A stretch of 64,000 nucleotides of DNA from Mucilaginibacter_A sp041088075. GTDB taxonomy: Bacteria; Bacteroidota; Bacteroidia; Sphingobacteriales; Sphingobacteriaceae. Within the stretch, counting starts at the first letter, position 1, and every line of letters begins with the position of its first letter. The notes under the pieces are model-generated. The model was not told where the DNA came from. It worked only from the letters and a program-made list of their open reading frames with translations, and did not search any database. The stretch lies in NCBI RefSeq assembly GCF_041088075.1, contig NZ_JBGCVY010000049.1, positions 1 to 64,000 of the forward strand, given 5' to 3'. Both the position numbers and the translations under genes were made by a program. Below, one piece after another: positions 35,240 to 43,858 of the stretch.

Positions 35240-37396
35240 TTACACCAAACGGAATCCGTGCTTTTTAATTGGAAGTTCCCGAACCCTAAACCCTGTTGCG
35301 GCAAATATGGCATTGCACAATGCAGGTGCTACAGAGGGCACGGACGGCTCACCGCCCCCATCAGGTTTTTCTTCGCCAGCAACCAGGTCAATCTCGAAAG
35401 GTGGCATTTCGTTCATGCGCAATACCTGGTAATCATTAAACGACTGCTGGTTCACAATCCCGTTTGTGATCGTTATTTCGTTGTTGAACATCCCGCTTAA
35501 AGCCCAAACCAGGCTGCCTTCTATTTGTGCCTTTAAACCATCGGGGTCAATCACCAACCCGCAATCAACGGCTGCAACACAGCGGTGGATTTTCACAAGC
35601 TTGTCTTTGCTGACAGATATTTCCATGGCATGGGCCACAACTGCCCCGGAACGGCCATAAGGGCAAACGGCTATCCCGCGATAACGTCCGGTTGCCGGTT
35701 TTTCGTTCCAGCCTATTTTCTCGGCACATCGGGTCAATACGTTTTTCAGGCGTACATTGTCTTTTGGGTTGCCGTTGTTAAACAAGTTAAACCTGAAAAT
35801 TACCGGATCTATTTGGTGATGAACGGCCAGCTCGTCAATAAAACTTTCGATCACAAACACATTCTGACTGAATGAGATTGAACGCCATGACCCTATTGGT
35901 ATTGGCGATTCGACCGGATAAAATGCGCTTTGGTAATCGCCAACGGGATAGCAAAGATCGTTTGTTACGCCTCCGAAACTGTCCCATGGGCCTGATATTT
36001 CTTTGTTTGGAAACGTAGCGATCCCATATTGATGCCGCCAATGGCTGATTTGGTCTTGTGCACCTACTGCTGCCAAATGGTGATGGCTTGCTGGCCTGTA
36101 AAAATCGGCCTGGATATCATCGGTACGGTTGAACAACACCTGCACCGGCAAATCCAAAGCCTTGGTAAGCAGCATGGCTTCGGCCACATTGTCTATTTTT
36201 TCTTTTCGGCCAAAACTACCGCCCATCGGCATCAGGTTTACATTGATGGCAGAACTCTCAACCCCGAAAATTTTTGGCAAAACATTGTTGATAAACATCG
36301 GTGCCTGGAAGCCGCCCCAAACTTCATACTTGCCGTCTTTATGCCAGGCAGTACAGTTAACAGGTTCCATGGTGGCATGTCCAAGATAAGGCACTTCATA
36401 AGTAGCCTGGTAAACACCGGAATGATCATCAATGGTTTTGAATGGCGCATTTTTTTCTTTGCCATAAACCAGGGCTGGTTTAACGCTTGCAAACTCGGTT
36501 TTAAATTGGTTTGTAAGGTCTTTGTTGTTTTTTATTTTACCAAGTTCGTAGCTCCATTGTACTTTCAACAAACGCTTGCCTTCCTGGGCAGCCCAGGTAT
36601 TGGTTGCAATCACCGCTACGGCATTTCTGTTAAGCGCTTCCGGTATTTGGTCAACCTGGATTACTTTAACAAACCCTTTTAAGCCTTTTAACGCGCTATC
36701 GTCCCAACTCTTTACCTTGCCACTAAATACCGGGCAGCGCACCAGTGCGGCATAAAGCATACCGGGCAGTTTAACGTCCATTGTATAGTCATACTTGCCC
36801 GTTACAATTGGTGCGATGTTTGTTTTGGTTATTTTTTGCCCGATGTGCTTAAAATCTTTTATATTTTTAAGCGGGGCCTTTTCCGGAGGGGTTAAAGCAC
36901 TTGCTTCTTTTATCAGGTCTTTATAGTCTAAAACCTTGTTATTAACCGTATTGCTTACTTTACCATCCTTTGCCGTACAAGCCTCGACAGGCACTTTCCA
37001 TCGTTCTGCAGCAGCCGTTATCAGCATAAGTTTAGCTGTGGCACCAACATGGCGCAGTTGCATCCACGTCCCTTTGATACTTCCGCTGGCCCAGGTGGTA
37101 TAATTGCCTGCATTTGATGCCTTGTAAGGCAGTGTTTCAACCGTTATTTCTTTTGGGTCAACTTCCAGTTCCTCTGCAATAACCAGCGGCAATGCAGTAA
37201 TCACGTTCTGGCCCATTTCCTGCTTGATCACGCTGATAACCACTTTGCCGGTATCAAATATCTTTAATAACGGGTTGGGCGAGAAAATCAAACCTTCAGG
37301 CGCAGTTACTGCCGATGAAGATACAGGCAAAGCATCCGTCAGGAGCCATGCACCTGCCGTAAATGTTGAAATACGTATAAAATCTCTTCTTTTCAC
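35240..37396 (-). CDS. Molybdopterin-binding subunit of xanthine-dehydrogenase-family oxidoreductase
   Basis: 718 aa, close to isoquinoline 1-oxidoreductase beta subunits. A Tat signal (MKRRDFIRISTFTAGAWLL) indicates export of the folded enzyme. Motifs for the Mo cofactor include MGGSFGRKEKIDN. The catalytic glutamate of this family is in GGGEPSVPSVAPALCNAI. It is the last gene of a three-gene run (Fe-S subunit, cytochrome, Mo subunit). The real substrate is unknown; aldehydes or N-heterocycles are typical. No FAD subunit is encoded, as expected for this type. Confidence 0.88.
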   Translation of the reverse strand: MKRRDFIRISTFTAGAWLLTDALPVSSSAVTAPEGLIFSPNPLLKIFDTGKVVISVIKQEMGQNVITALPLVIAEELEVDPKEITVETLPYKASNAGNYTTWASGSIKGTWMQLRHVGATAKLMLITAAAERWKVPVEACTAKDGKVSNTVNNKVLDYKDLIKEASALTPPEKAPLKNIKDFKHIGQKITKTNIAPIVTGKYDYTMDVKLPGMLYAALVRCPVFSGKVKSWDDSALKGLKGFVKVIQVDQIPEALNRNAVAVIATNTWAAQEGKRLLKVQWSYELGKIKNNKDLTNQFKTEFASVKPALVYGKEKNAPFKTIDDHSGVYQATYEVPYLGHATMEPVNCTAWHKDGKYEVWGGFQAPMFINNVLPKIFGVESSAINVNLMPMGGSFGRKEKIDNVAEAMLLTKALDLPVQVLFNRTDDIQADFYRPASHHHLAAVGAQDQISHWRHQYGIATFPNKEISGPWDSFGGVTNDLCYPVGDYQSAFYPVESPIPIGSWRSISFSQNVFVIESFIDELAVHHQIDPVIFRFNLFNNGNPKDNVRLKNVLTRCAEKIGWNEKPATGRYRGIAVCPYGRSGAVVAHAMEISVSKDKLVKIHRCVAAVDCGLVIDPDGLKAQIEGSLVWALSGMFNNEITITNGIVNQQSFNDYQVLRMNEMPPFEIDLVAGEEKPDGGGEPSVPSVAPALCNAIFAATGFRVRELPIKKHGFRLV

Positions 37397-37408
37397 CTCT
37401 TGTAAATT

Positions 37409-38053
37409 TTAAGGGCTTACAGCACCTTTGCTAATCCATTCGTTAAATGCTTTTACAAATTCACGGTGCGACAAAGGCGGCTTTGCCAAACCTTGTGCCG
37501 GGTACCAGCCAGCCAGCACCAATGTGTCTTTAGTGATATGATCAATCAACGCCTTAATTGATTTTCTACCGTTCCTTTTTTTATCCAACAACTGCCCGGC
37601 CAACTGATGGGCAGACCTGCCCTGGAAAACCATTGGCATGTTGGCAGGTGGCAAACCCCATTTTGGGTTTCCGGGCGGCATGTGCAAACCCGGAAGGTTG
37701 TGCGATTGGTGGCAATTGGCACATTTTAAAGCATAGATGCCTTTGCCGTCAGGGCCGCGCTTAACGCCTTGCAAATGCAAATGGCTGTCTTCGCCCTGCA
37801 AAGGAATATCCCCGGCAGGATGGCAGTTCATACACCTTGGACTCATCAAAACGGCATAAACTTTAAGGAATGCTTTTTTTGATGCGATGCTGTCCTTTTG
37901 TGTAAAAGGCGGCTTTTTGCTTGTAATTGATGAACCTTCCGGCCGGAAAGAAAAAACAACAACCATGCTCAACAAGGCAGCAATGGTTAATATAACAGAA
38001 ACCCCTTTTTTAGGATAGTAAGAACTTGTTTGTAAAATACGCTTAGGATGCAT
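37409..38053 (-). CDS. Di-haem-type cytochrome c, partner of Mo-hydroxylase
   Basis: 214 aa from the Met at 38053, which precedes a single N-terminal membrane anchor (VSVILTIAALLSMVVVFSF). Two haem-binding motifs are visible: RCMNCHPAGD and CANCHQSHNLPG. The start overlaps the end of the Fe-S gene by 11 bp, and the Mo-subunit gene follows 12 bp downstream. It would pass electrons from the hydroxylase to the respiratory chain, a role inferred from gene order. Confidence 0.8.
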   Translation of the reverse strand: MHPKRILQTSSYYPKKGVSVILTIAALLSMVVVFSFRPEGSSITSKKPPFTQKDSIASKKAFLKVYAVLMSPRCMNCHPAGDIPLQGEDSHLHLQGVKRGPDGKGIYALKCANCHQSHNLPGLHMPPGNPKWGLPPANMPMVFQGRSAHQLAGQLLDKKRNGRKSIKALIDHITKDTLVLAGWYPAQGLAKPPLSHREFVKAFNEWISKGAVSP

Positions 38054-38531
38054 TGCTAACTGATGATTTTTGAATATTGGCAGCGGTATGTATGGCTTGG
38101 CGTACCCGCAGGTAAGTACCGCAGCGGCAAATATTTCCGGATAGTGCGTCGTCAATATCACTATCTGTAGGATTGGGTTTTTCCTGAAGCAAAACGGCTG
38201 CCGACATGATTTGGCCCGACTGGCAATAACCGCATTGTGGCACGTTCACTTCGGCCCAGGCTTGTTGCAAAGGATGGTCGCCGTTTTCAGACAAGCCTTC
38301 AATGGTTACGATTTTTTTTCCAATTGCACGGGAAACCGGTGTTACGCAAGAGCGTACCGCTTCGCCATCCAAATGTACAGTGCAGGCACCGCATTGCGCC
38401 ATCCCGCAGCCAAATTTGGTACCGGTTAAACCAACAATGTCTCGAAGGAACCACAGCAATGGCATGTCCGGTGAAACATCTGCTTTATACTTCTTTTTAT
38501 TTATAGTTAAATCCTGACTATTGCCAATCAT
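38043..38531 (-). CDS. [2Fe-2S] subunit of xanthine-dehydrogenase-family oxidoreductase
   Basis: 162 aa, the usual length of the small subunit. The plant-type cluster motif FGCGMAQCGACTVHLDG and the second cluster residues CGYCQSGQIM and NICRCGTY are complete. It relays electrons from the Mo cofactor in the large subunit. It has no signal peptide of its own and presumably is co-exported with the Tat-targeted large subunit. First gene of the operon. Confidence 0.93.
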   Translation of the reverse strand: MIGNSQDLTINKKKYKADVSPDMPLLWFLRDIVGLTGTKFGCGMAQCGACTVHLDGEAVRSCVTPVSRAIGKKIVTIEGLSENGDHPLQQAWAEVNVPQCGYCQSGQIMSAAVLLQEKPNPTDSDIDDALSGNICRCGTYLRVRQAIHTAANIQKSSVSNAS

Positions 38532-38698
38532 AAAAGATAGGTAATTAAATTAAACAAATTGGAAACCAAATATAATGAAGTATTACCGAAACCCGGGCAA
38601 CAGATATAACAAAAGTACAAATGATACAAAAATATGTATGATAATACAAGTATTAGTTAGTTGATAAGCATACTTTGGCTGAACGAATTGCAAGGCTT

Positions 38699-38869
38699 GT
38701 TTAAATTTTTGTTCAACCTGTTTCCGATGCTTTTTTTATCGCTTAAAATTACGGTTAAGTTTTTCATGCTTCTTTTACCGGCATAAAATTAAACTGTAAA
38801 TTGTTGCCCTAAAAGAAGCATGGCGGTCAATCATAAATTTGTTGAACATTCTGGTTCGAATTTAAACAG
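38699..38869. repeat. GTTTAAA-bounded repeat element
   Basis: GTTTAAATTTTTGTTCAACC and AATTTAAACAG are the outer arms, with GTTGAACATT near the right arm mirroring GTTCAAC. Inside: a degenerate motif (ATGCTTTTTTTATCG) near 38728, and full cores at 38767 and 38810. It lies upstream of the beta-propeller gene and between divergent genes. Confidence 0.68.
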
Positions 38870-38905
38870 CCTTTTAATATTGTATTTTCTTAATTTAAAA
38901 CAAAT

Positions 38906-39943
38906 ATGGTAAATTTATCTAAAGCTAAAATCAGCAGTTCCCGTCATTTTTATTTCGTATTAGCTCACTTGTCATTGCTTTTGTTAAGCATTCATGTTAG
39001 CAGTTTTGCACAACAGGTTGCAAATAAACCGGCATCCCCACAGGTATTGCCCGGAAAAGGCGCCAAACAATTTGATTTTTTTTATGCCGGCGAAGCAAAA
39101 GCACGCAACATGTATATTGTGCGCAATGGCAAAATCACATGGTCTTATATAGATACAGTTGGCAAAGGGGAAATTAGCGATGCCGTTTTAATGACGAACG
39201 GGAACATCCTTTTTGCCCACCAGTTTGGCGTTACTTTAATCAACCCCGATAAAAAAGTACTTTGGAACTACGATGCACCTGCTGGTTATGAAACGCACAC
39301 GGCGCAACCTATTGGAAAAAATCATGTCGTTTTTATTCAAAATGGCAATCCCGCCAAACTGTTTGTTGTAAATATCAAAACCAATAAAACGGAAAAAGAA
39401 TTTGTGTTGCCGACTAAAAACCCGACATCTACTCACGGACAATTTCGCCATGCGAGGCTAACTAAAGCAGGTACGATCCTGGTGGCCCACATGGATATGG
39501 GCAAGGTATGCGAATATGATATTAACGGCAAAGAGCTTTTATCTATTGATGTTCCGGGCGTTTGGTCGGCCGAACCGTTGGACAATGGAAACATCCTTGT
39601 GGCTGGCAATAAAAAACTTGTTCAGGAAATCAACCGGAAAGGGGAAACTGTGTGGGAATGTACAACCGCCGATATCCCTGAATACCAATTTTCGTCCCCG
39701 CAAATAGCCCTTCGCCTGGACAATGGCAATATCCTGGTCAATAATTGGTACAACCAGTGGGGGCCTACCACAAACCAAAGCAGCCTGCCGGTACAAGCCA
39801 TAGAAATTACGCCCGGCAAAAAAGTGGTATGGGCCTTGCGAGAATGGACTGCCCCTTTAAACCTCGGGCCATCAACTACCATTCAATTACTGGGCAAGCG
39901 TGGCGTTATTTCAGAAAACGTACATTTTGGCGATATTAAATAA
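38906..39943 (+). CDS. Secreted beta-propeller protein
   Basis: 345 aa with a signal segment (FVLAHLSLLLLSIHVSSFA). Repeating blades contain D-x-N-G-N-I-L units: MTNGNILFAHQ, PLDNGNILVAGN and RLDNGNILVNNW. This resembles PQQ-like or arylsulfotransferase-type propellers, but no PQQ- or sulfate-binding residues can be assigned. Exported, function unknown. The strong hairpin at 39965-40004 lies 20 bp past its stop. Confidence 0.65.
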   Translation: MVNLSKAKISSSRHFYFVLAHLSLLLLSIHVSSFAQQVANKPASPQVLPGKGAKQFDFFYAGEAKARNMYIVRNGKITWSYIDTVGKGEISDAVLMTNGNILFAHQFGVTLINPDKKVLWNYDAPAGYETHTAQPIGKNHVVFIQNGNPAKLFVVNIKTNKTEKEFVLPTKNPTSTHGQFRHARLTKAGTILVAHMDMGKVCEYDINGKELLSIDVPGVWSAEPLDNGNILVAGNKKLVQEINRKGETVWECTTADIPEYQFSSPQIALRLDNGNILVNNWYNQWGPTTNQSSLPVQAIEITPGKKVVWALREWTAPLNLGPSTTIQLLGKRGVISENVHFGDIK

Positions 39944-39964
39944 CCGGGGTTAGTTTGGGCTAAA

Positions 39965-40004
39965 ACACAAAAGCCTGCAATCAAACGATTGCAGGCTTTT
40001 GTGT
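39965..40004. terminator. Bidirectional intrinsic terminator
   Basis: ACACAAAAGCCTGCAATC, loop AAAC and the exact complement give an 18-bp stem flanked by A and T runs on each side. It serves both the beta-propeller gene (plus) and tRNA-Ser (minus). Confidence 0.9.
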
Positions 40005-40025
40005 TAATTTTGTTATCAAACTTTG

Positions 40026-40112
40026 CGGAGAGCTAGGGATTCGAACCCCAGGAACCTTTCACAGTTCAACAGTTTTCAAGACTGCCGCAATCGACCACTC
40101 TGCCAGCTCTCC
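40026..40112 (-). tRNA. tRNA-Ser (anticodon UGA)
   Basis: 87 nt. The acceptor stem pairs GGAGAGC with GCTCTCC. The TpsiC arm contains GGTTCGAATCC on the gene strand, and the long variable arm typical of class II tRNAs is present. The anticodon loop CTTGAAAAC gives UGA, reading UCA/UCG serine codons. The 3' CCA is not encoded directly after the discriminator base. Confidence 0.93.
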
Positions 40113-40237
40113 GGGGGTCAAAAGTACAAATCCCGGCGTAAACGGCAAATTTGAATGTTAAATTTTTATCATACTGTTTTTATCGGTGTAATCTGGTTAA
40201 AATCAAGCATTTATTATCCAAAACAATTTTAGGGGCA

Positions 40238-40278
40238 TAAAAAAAGCATGTAAACTTAATGCCTACATGCTTCTTTTA
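40238..40278 (-). terminator. Terminator of htpG built from a motif pair
   Basis: On the minus strand, TAAAAGAAGCATGTA pairs with TACATGCTTTTTTTA. The stem is followed by a T-run. It lies 17 bp past the htpG stop. One arm is an exact dispersed motif (core 40268). Confidence 0.75.
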
Positions 40279-40294
40279 CCTGTGTAAAATTCGG

Positions 40295-42118
40295 TTATTT
40301 CACCGACAAGTCCACACTTCTTTGGATAAAGTTAGTGAGATCGGCACCGCTTAACATTCCTTGCGAAAGTAGAGCCAGGTCATAAGCTTGTTTGGCCAAG
40401 TCTTTTTTCACTCCTTCATCTGCTGCACTTAATATTTTTTGGATCAGCGGATGGTTAGCGTTTACCGCAACACTCAGCATTTCCGGCATATTGCCCATAA
40501 ACGACATACCGCCGCCGCCCATCGCCTGCATATCTTTCATACGGCGCATAAATTCAGGCTGCGTTACACTTACCGGCAATTCTTCGGGCGACATCGGTTC
40601 TAAAACCACTTTCCGGTCTTTGTTGTTGATGGCGCTTTCAAAAATTTCCTGCACCGCTTTTTCGTTTTCCGGGCTTAATAAACTTTCGGTTTTAGTGTCT
40701 TTTTCAATTAGTTTATCGGCTGTATCGGCATCTACCCTTTTCAGCGTAAATTTCTCCACTTTGCTTTCCAGCATTTGGATGAAATGACTGTCTATCGGGT
40801 GCGTAAACTCCAGCACATCATAGCCTTTGCGCTTGGCCGACTGGATGTAAGCGTCCTGTTTGTTTACATCAGTGGTGTACAACGCCACCAGGTTTCCGTT
40901 TTTGTCCTCCTGGTTTGCCCGGATATGCTCTTTATATTTATCCAATGTAAAGTACTGCTTATCAGTATCAATGTACAAACAAAAATCTTTCGCTTTGTCG
41001 TAAAACTTATCGTTGCTGATCATGCCGTACTTCACAAACAAACCAATGTCCGGCCATTTTTCGGCAAAAGCAGCTTCGTCTTGTTTGTGCAGTTCTGCCA
41101 GCTTGTCGGCCACTTTTTTGGTAATGTACGAATCAATCTTCTTCACGTTCGCATCCGCCTGCAAAAAGCTGCGCGAAACGTTCAATGGAATGTCCGGCGA
41201 ATCAATCACACCTTGCAACAGCATCAAAAACTCCGGCACAATGTCTTTTACTTCATCCGTAATAAATACCTGGCGCGAATACAATTGGATTTTATTGCGC
41301 TGAAACTCGAAATCGTTTTTCAGTTTCGGGAAGTACAAAATCCCGGTAAGGTTGAAAGGGTAATCCACATTTAAATGAATCCAGAATAACGGATCTTCAG
41401 AAAACGGGTATAAATCTTTATAGAAATTAATGTAGTCTTCGTCTTTCAGTTCGCTTGGGGATTTTGTCCAAAGTGGAACTGTATTGTTAATAATTTCGCC
41501 GTCAAACTCAATCGGCACAGGCAAAAACTTGCAATATTTTTTAAGGATTGCCTGGATGCGTGCTTTTTCTAAAAACTCTTTCGAATCTTCGGCAATATGC
41601 AAGATCACGTCCGATCCGCGGCTTGCTTTTTCTGTCGGGTCAATGGTAAATTCTGTACTGCCGTCGCAATCCCAAAGCACGGCTTCGCTGCCTTCTTTGT
41701 ACGAAAGCGTTTTGATTTCGACGTTGGAGGAAACCATAAAAGCCGAGTAAAAACCCAGACCAAAATGTCCGATGATTTCCTTGTTGTCGCCTTTGTCTTT
41801 GTATTTTTCCACAAATTCTGTAGCACCGGAAAAAGCAATCTGGTTGATGTATTTCTTGACTTCTTCGCCGGTCATGCCAATTCCATGGTCAGAAATGGTG
41901 ATGGTTTGGTCTGCTTCGTTTATCGCAATTTTTATAGTGGTATCGCCCACTTCGCCGTTAAACTCGCCCATACTGGCCAGCCTTTTCAGCTTTTGTGTGG
42001 CATCAACGGCGTTGGATACCAATTCCCGTAAAAAGATCTCATGATCAGAATAGAGGAACTTTTTGATGATCGGGAAAATATTTTCGGTGTGGATGGAGAT
42101 AGAACCTTTTTCCTGCAT
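40295..42118 (-). CDS. htpG: Molecular chaperone HtpG (Hsp90)
   Basis: 607 aa, normal length for bacterial Hsp90. The N-terminal ATPase begins ISIHTENIFPIIKKFLYSDHEIFLRELVSNAVDA, with the ATP-binding Asn in LVSNAVDAT, the DHGIGMTGEEV motif and GHFGLGFYSAFMV. The middle and C-terminal domains run to the end. It refolds stress-damaged clients in the cytoplasm. A single gene; its promoter was not confidently located. Confidence 0.97.
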   Translation of the reverse strand: MQEKGSISIHTENIFPIIKKFLYSDHEIFLRELVSNAVDATQKLKRLASMGEFNGEVGDTTIKIAINEADQTITISDHGIGMTGEEVKKYINQIAFSGATEFVEKYKDKGDNKEIIGHFGLGFYSAFMVSSNVEIKTLSYKEGSEAVLWDCDGSTEFTIDPTEKASRGSDVILHIAEDSKEFLEKARIQAILKKYCKFLPVPIEFDGEIINNTVPLWTKSPSELKDEDYINFYKDLYPFSEDPLFWIHLNVDYPFNLTGILYFPKLKNDFEFQRNKIQLYSRQVFITDEVKDIVPEFLMLLQGVIDSPDIPLNVSRSFLQADANVKKIDSYITKKVADKLAELHKQDEAAFAEKWPDIGLFVKYGMISNDKFYDKAKDFCLYIDTDKQYFTLDKYKEHIRANQEDKNGNLVALYTTDVNKQDAYIQSAKRKGYDVLEFTHPIDSHFIQMLESKVEKFTLKRVDADTADKLIEKDTKTESLLSPENEKAVQEIFESAINNKDRKVVLEPMSPEELPVSVTQPEFMRRMKDMQAMGGGGMSFMGNMPEMLSVAVNANHPLIQKILSAADEGVKKDLAKQAYDLALLSQGMLSGADLTNFIQRSVDLSVK

Positions 42119-42217
42119 AACTTTAAATTTTAGTTTATGTGGAAGGCGGAATCAACAATGGTTCCAAAGCGATTTTGGAGACATAAAAATGACAGGTTGA
42201 CAGGGAAAGCAACCTGA

Positions 42218-42303
42218 TGCTTCTTTTATCGGGTAAAAATTGGTGTCTTTAATAAGTTTACTTAAATTTATGGGAGAAACGCACCCCTAACCCCTCTCAA
42301 GAG
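42218..42303. repeat. Dispersed motif plus left arm of a split hairpin element
   Basis: A motif core at 42218 carries its TAAAAATTGG distal part. Then GCACCCCTAACCCCTCTCAA ... the left arm of the GGACACACCCC hairpin family, stops at GAG (42303) where the AT-rich cassette begins. Confidence 0.6.
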
Positions 42304-42345
42304 TAACTATATATGAGTTGGGATAAGATTTTTTTGATATTAAAA

Positions 42346-42374
42346 AAGCAGGTATTAACGTATAATACCTGCTT
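42346..42374 (-). terminator. Terminator at the end of the cassette operon
   Basis: On the minus strand AAGCAGGTATT pairs with AATACCTGCTT across a 7-nt loop and is followed by a T-run. The stop codon of the last cassette gene (42355-42357) lies inside the stem. Confidence 0.75.
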
Positions 42375-43157
42375 CAATCATTGTGGATAGTTCAATCTCC
42401 GTCTTTTCTACACACTCATCAATATGACAATAAATTAGGTTGTCTTTTTTATTATCTACAAATATTTTTTTAGCAATACCATCCGTTAAACCAATTATGT
42501 TATAATGGCAAGGATCGCCTTGCGAATCATCAAATTCTATTTGGCAATTTGGTAATAAGTCCCCACTGAATTTGAAATACATTGGAGGATTGGTGTGTTT
42601 TGGGAAATAGTTTCTAATATGGCTACACGTTCCACCTGACAATTTAATTGCACATTCTGAATCAATAACGGATATTCCGTTTTTACCCCTAAAGGCCATG
42701 CTGTTGAATCTTTTTCCTTTTGTTTCATAATGGTGTAAGGATAAAATTCTGATAAACTCCATTGTGTTCTTTGATGTATTAATTCCTTTTTTAATCCCTC
42801 TATGCTTAAAATATCTGATTGGTATAAATCATTATCTTCTTTGTCCATGATTGAAAAATGAAATTTGTTATCGTTTTTAACAAAAATCTCAACCGCTGAA
42901 TTTAAAAAATATATTTTAATTAAAACTTCACCATCAAATCCAGGAAAAACGTCTATTGAGGTAAATAACATATTATAAAGGTAAAAACATAGATTTTTTG
43001 ACCTATCAATTGTTTCTATGTTAAATATTTCACCTTCTCCATAGTGCCAACCTTTCTTAAAGGTTAAGAATGTATCAAGCTTTTTAAAAATTGAATTCTT
43101 GCTTTCGCTTGGATTTAAAACAAATAATCCGTAGTTTATTTTATTTTGTTTCATCAT
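42355..43157 (-). CDS. Cassette protein in two frames joined at a slippery site, unknown function
   Basis: The first frame (43157 to 42537; start set at the Met-Met that overlaps the upstream stop) and a second frame (to 42355) are both open. An A_AAA_AAG heptamer at 42786-42792 is in the zero frame (TTA AAA AAG). A -1 slip there continues directly into the second frame, giving about 267 aa. The second half looks more protein-like (GKNGISVIDSECAIKLSGG, PPMYFKFSGDLLPNCQIEFD). Either programmed frameshifting or a frameshift mutation in an A-run would explain this. No family recognised. Confidence 0.5.
42786..42792 (-). other. A_AAA_AAG slippery heptamer
   Basis: The heptamer AAAAAAG sits in the phase needed for -1 frameshifting, and the -1 frame after it is open for 143 codons. 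AGAGGGA lies just upstream on the transcript. No strong downstream stem-loop was seen. Confidence 0.55.
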
Positions 43158-43470
43158 CTCTAAGTTTAGCCATTGCCCGATCAATTACATCAGTAGTCAT
43201 TATTTCATTGTTTGAACTTGTTTCCAATCCTACAATTAATCCAGAAAGTTGCATAACAAGCGTTTTAGCAACACTCAAAGATAAGTTAAGTACAGCCTTA
43301 GACTCATTATTTAGTTTTGCAAGTATTACTATATCGGCATTTGTCATTCCCGTTACAAATCCGTTAAAATAAAGCTTAGGTACATTAGGGTCTTTGTTCG
43401 CTTTGGGTAAATCGTTTACATCTGGCGTTGGTGGTGATATTTTTTGATATTTTAATGTTTTGTCAGACAT
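43141..43470 (-). CDS. Cassette protein, DUF3467-like
   Basis: 109 aa. The core KLYFNGFVTGMTNADIVI followed by KAVLNLSLSVAKTLVMQLSGLI recalls small DUF3467-type proteins, in which an 'N-F/V-T-D-I' strand region precedes a helix of about this length. The similarity is weak. Its last codons overlap the start of the next gene (ATGATGAAACAAAATAA region), so the two are translationally coupled and probably work together. Confidence 0.6.
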   Translation of the reverse strand: MSDKTLKYQKISPPTPDVNDLPKANKDPNVPKLYFNGFVTGMTNADIVILAKLNNESKAVLNLSLSVAKTLVMQLSGLIVGLETSSNNEIMTTDVIDRAMAKLRDDETK

Positions 43471-43505
43471 AATTACTGTTTGATTGCTTACTATATAGGT
43501 TTATT

Positions 43506-43748
43506 TTAAACAAAATACGAAAAGATTTTCTTTTTATTTGGTATAAATGTAATTACAATTACCACATTAAAGTGTATAAATTTTGTTAAGGTTTTTCTTT
43601 TTTTGTGTTTTCCTAAAAAATACTCTAATAGCCTCATCAAACTACCTTTGATAGCCATATCTCTTTTTTCATCTTTAACAGGAGGCGGTTTTTCTTTTTT
43701 CTCCTTTGCCGATACTGCATTAAAAAACGGTTCACACCCTTGTTCCAA
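43506..43748 (-). CDS. Small cassette protein, unknown
   Basis: 80 aa, basic, with a lysine/proline-rich first half (KEKKEKPPPVKDEKRDMA) and a hydrophobic C-terminal end (FNVVIVITFIPNKKKIFSY). Its start lies inside the right inverted repeat of the cassette. Composition makes it plausible but not certain. It may be a DNA-binding or membrane-associated small protein. Confidence 0.4.
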   Translation of the reverse strand: MEQGCEPFFNAVSAKEKKEKPPPVKDEKRDMAIKGSLMRLLEYFLGKHKKRKTLTKFIHFNVVIVITFIPNKKKIFSYFV

Positions 43749-43767
43749 CTCGTATATAGTTACCCTA

Positions 43768-43797
43768 TCAAGAGGGGTTAGGGGTGTGTCCTTTCAA
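43768..43797. repeat. Right arm of split hairpin repeat
   Basis: TCAAGAGGGGTTAGGGGTGT followed by GTCCTTT is the right arm of the GGACACACCCC hairpin family. Its left arm ends at 42303 on the other side of the cassette. Confidence 0.65.
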
Positions 43798-43858
43798 CAA
43801 ATATTTAATGCTATAAAAGCATCAGGTTCAAAAACCTTTCTCTATACAAAATTGGTGA

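Larger units (their letters stand above)
42304..43767. mobile_element. AT-rich cassette with terminal inverted repeats, inside a hairpin repeat
   Basis: The left end TAACTATATATGAGTTGG (42304 on) and the complement of the right end, TAACTATATACGAGTTGG (ending 43762), agree at 21 of 24 positions in total. The heptamer TCAAGAG flanks the cassette on both sides (42297-42303 and 43768-43774), as a target duplication would. Removing the cassette plus one heptamer restores a continuous palindrome of the hairpin family. It carries three or four minus-strand genes, none resembling a known transposase, and is visibly more AT-rich than both flanks. Non-autonomous mobile cassette is an inference. Confidence 0.6.

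Noticed and set aside
42304..43767. Insertion sequence with transposase
   Set aside because: No DDE, tyrosine or serine recombinase motif in any frame, so I call it only a cassette.
43804..43820. Degenerate motif copy (ATAAAAGCATC)
   Set aside because: Missing the GAA of the core; not counted.
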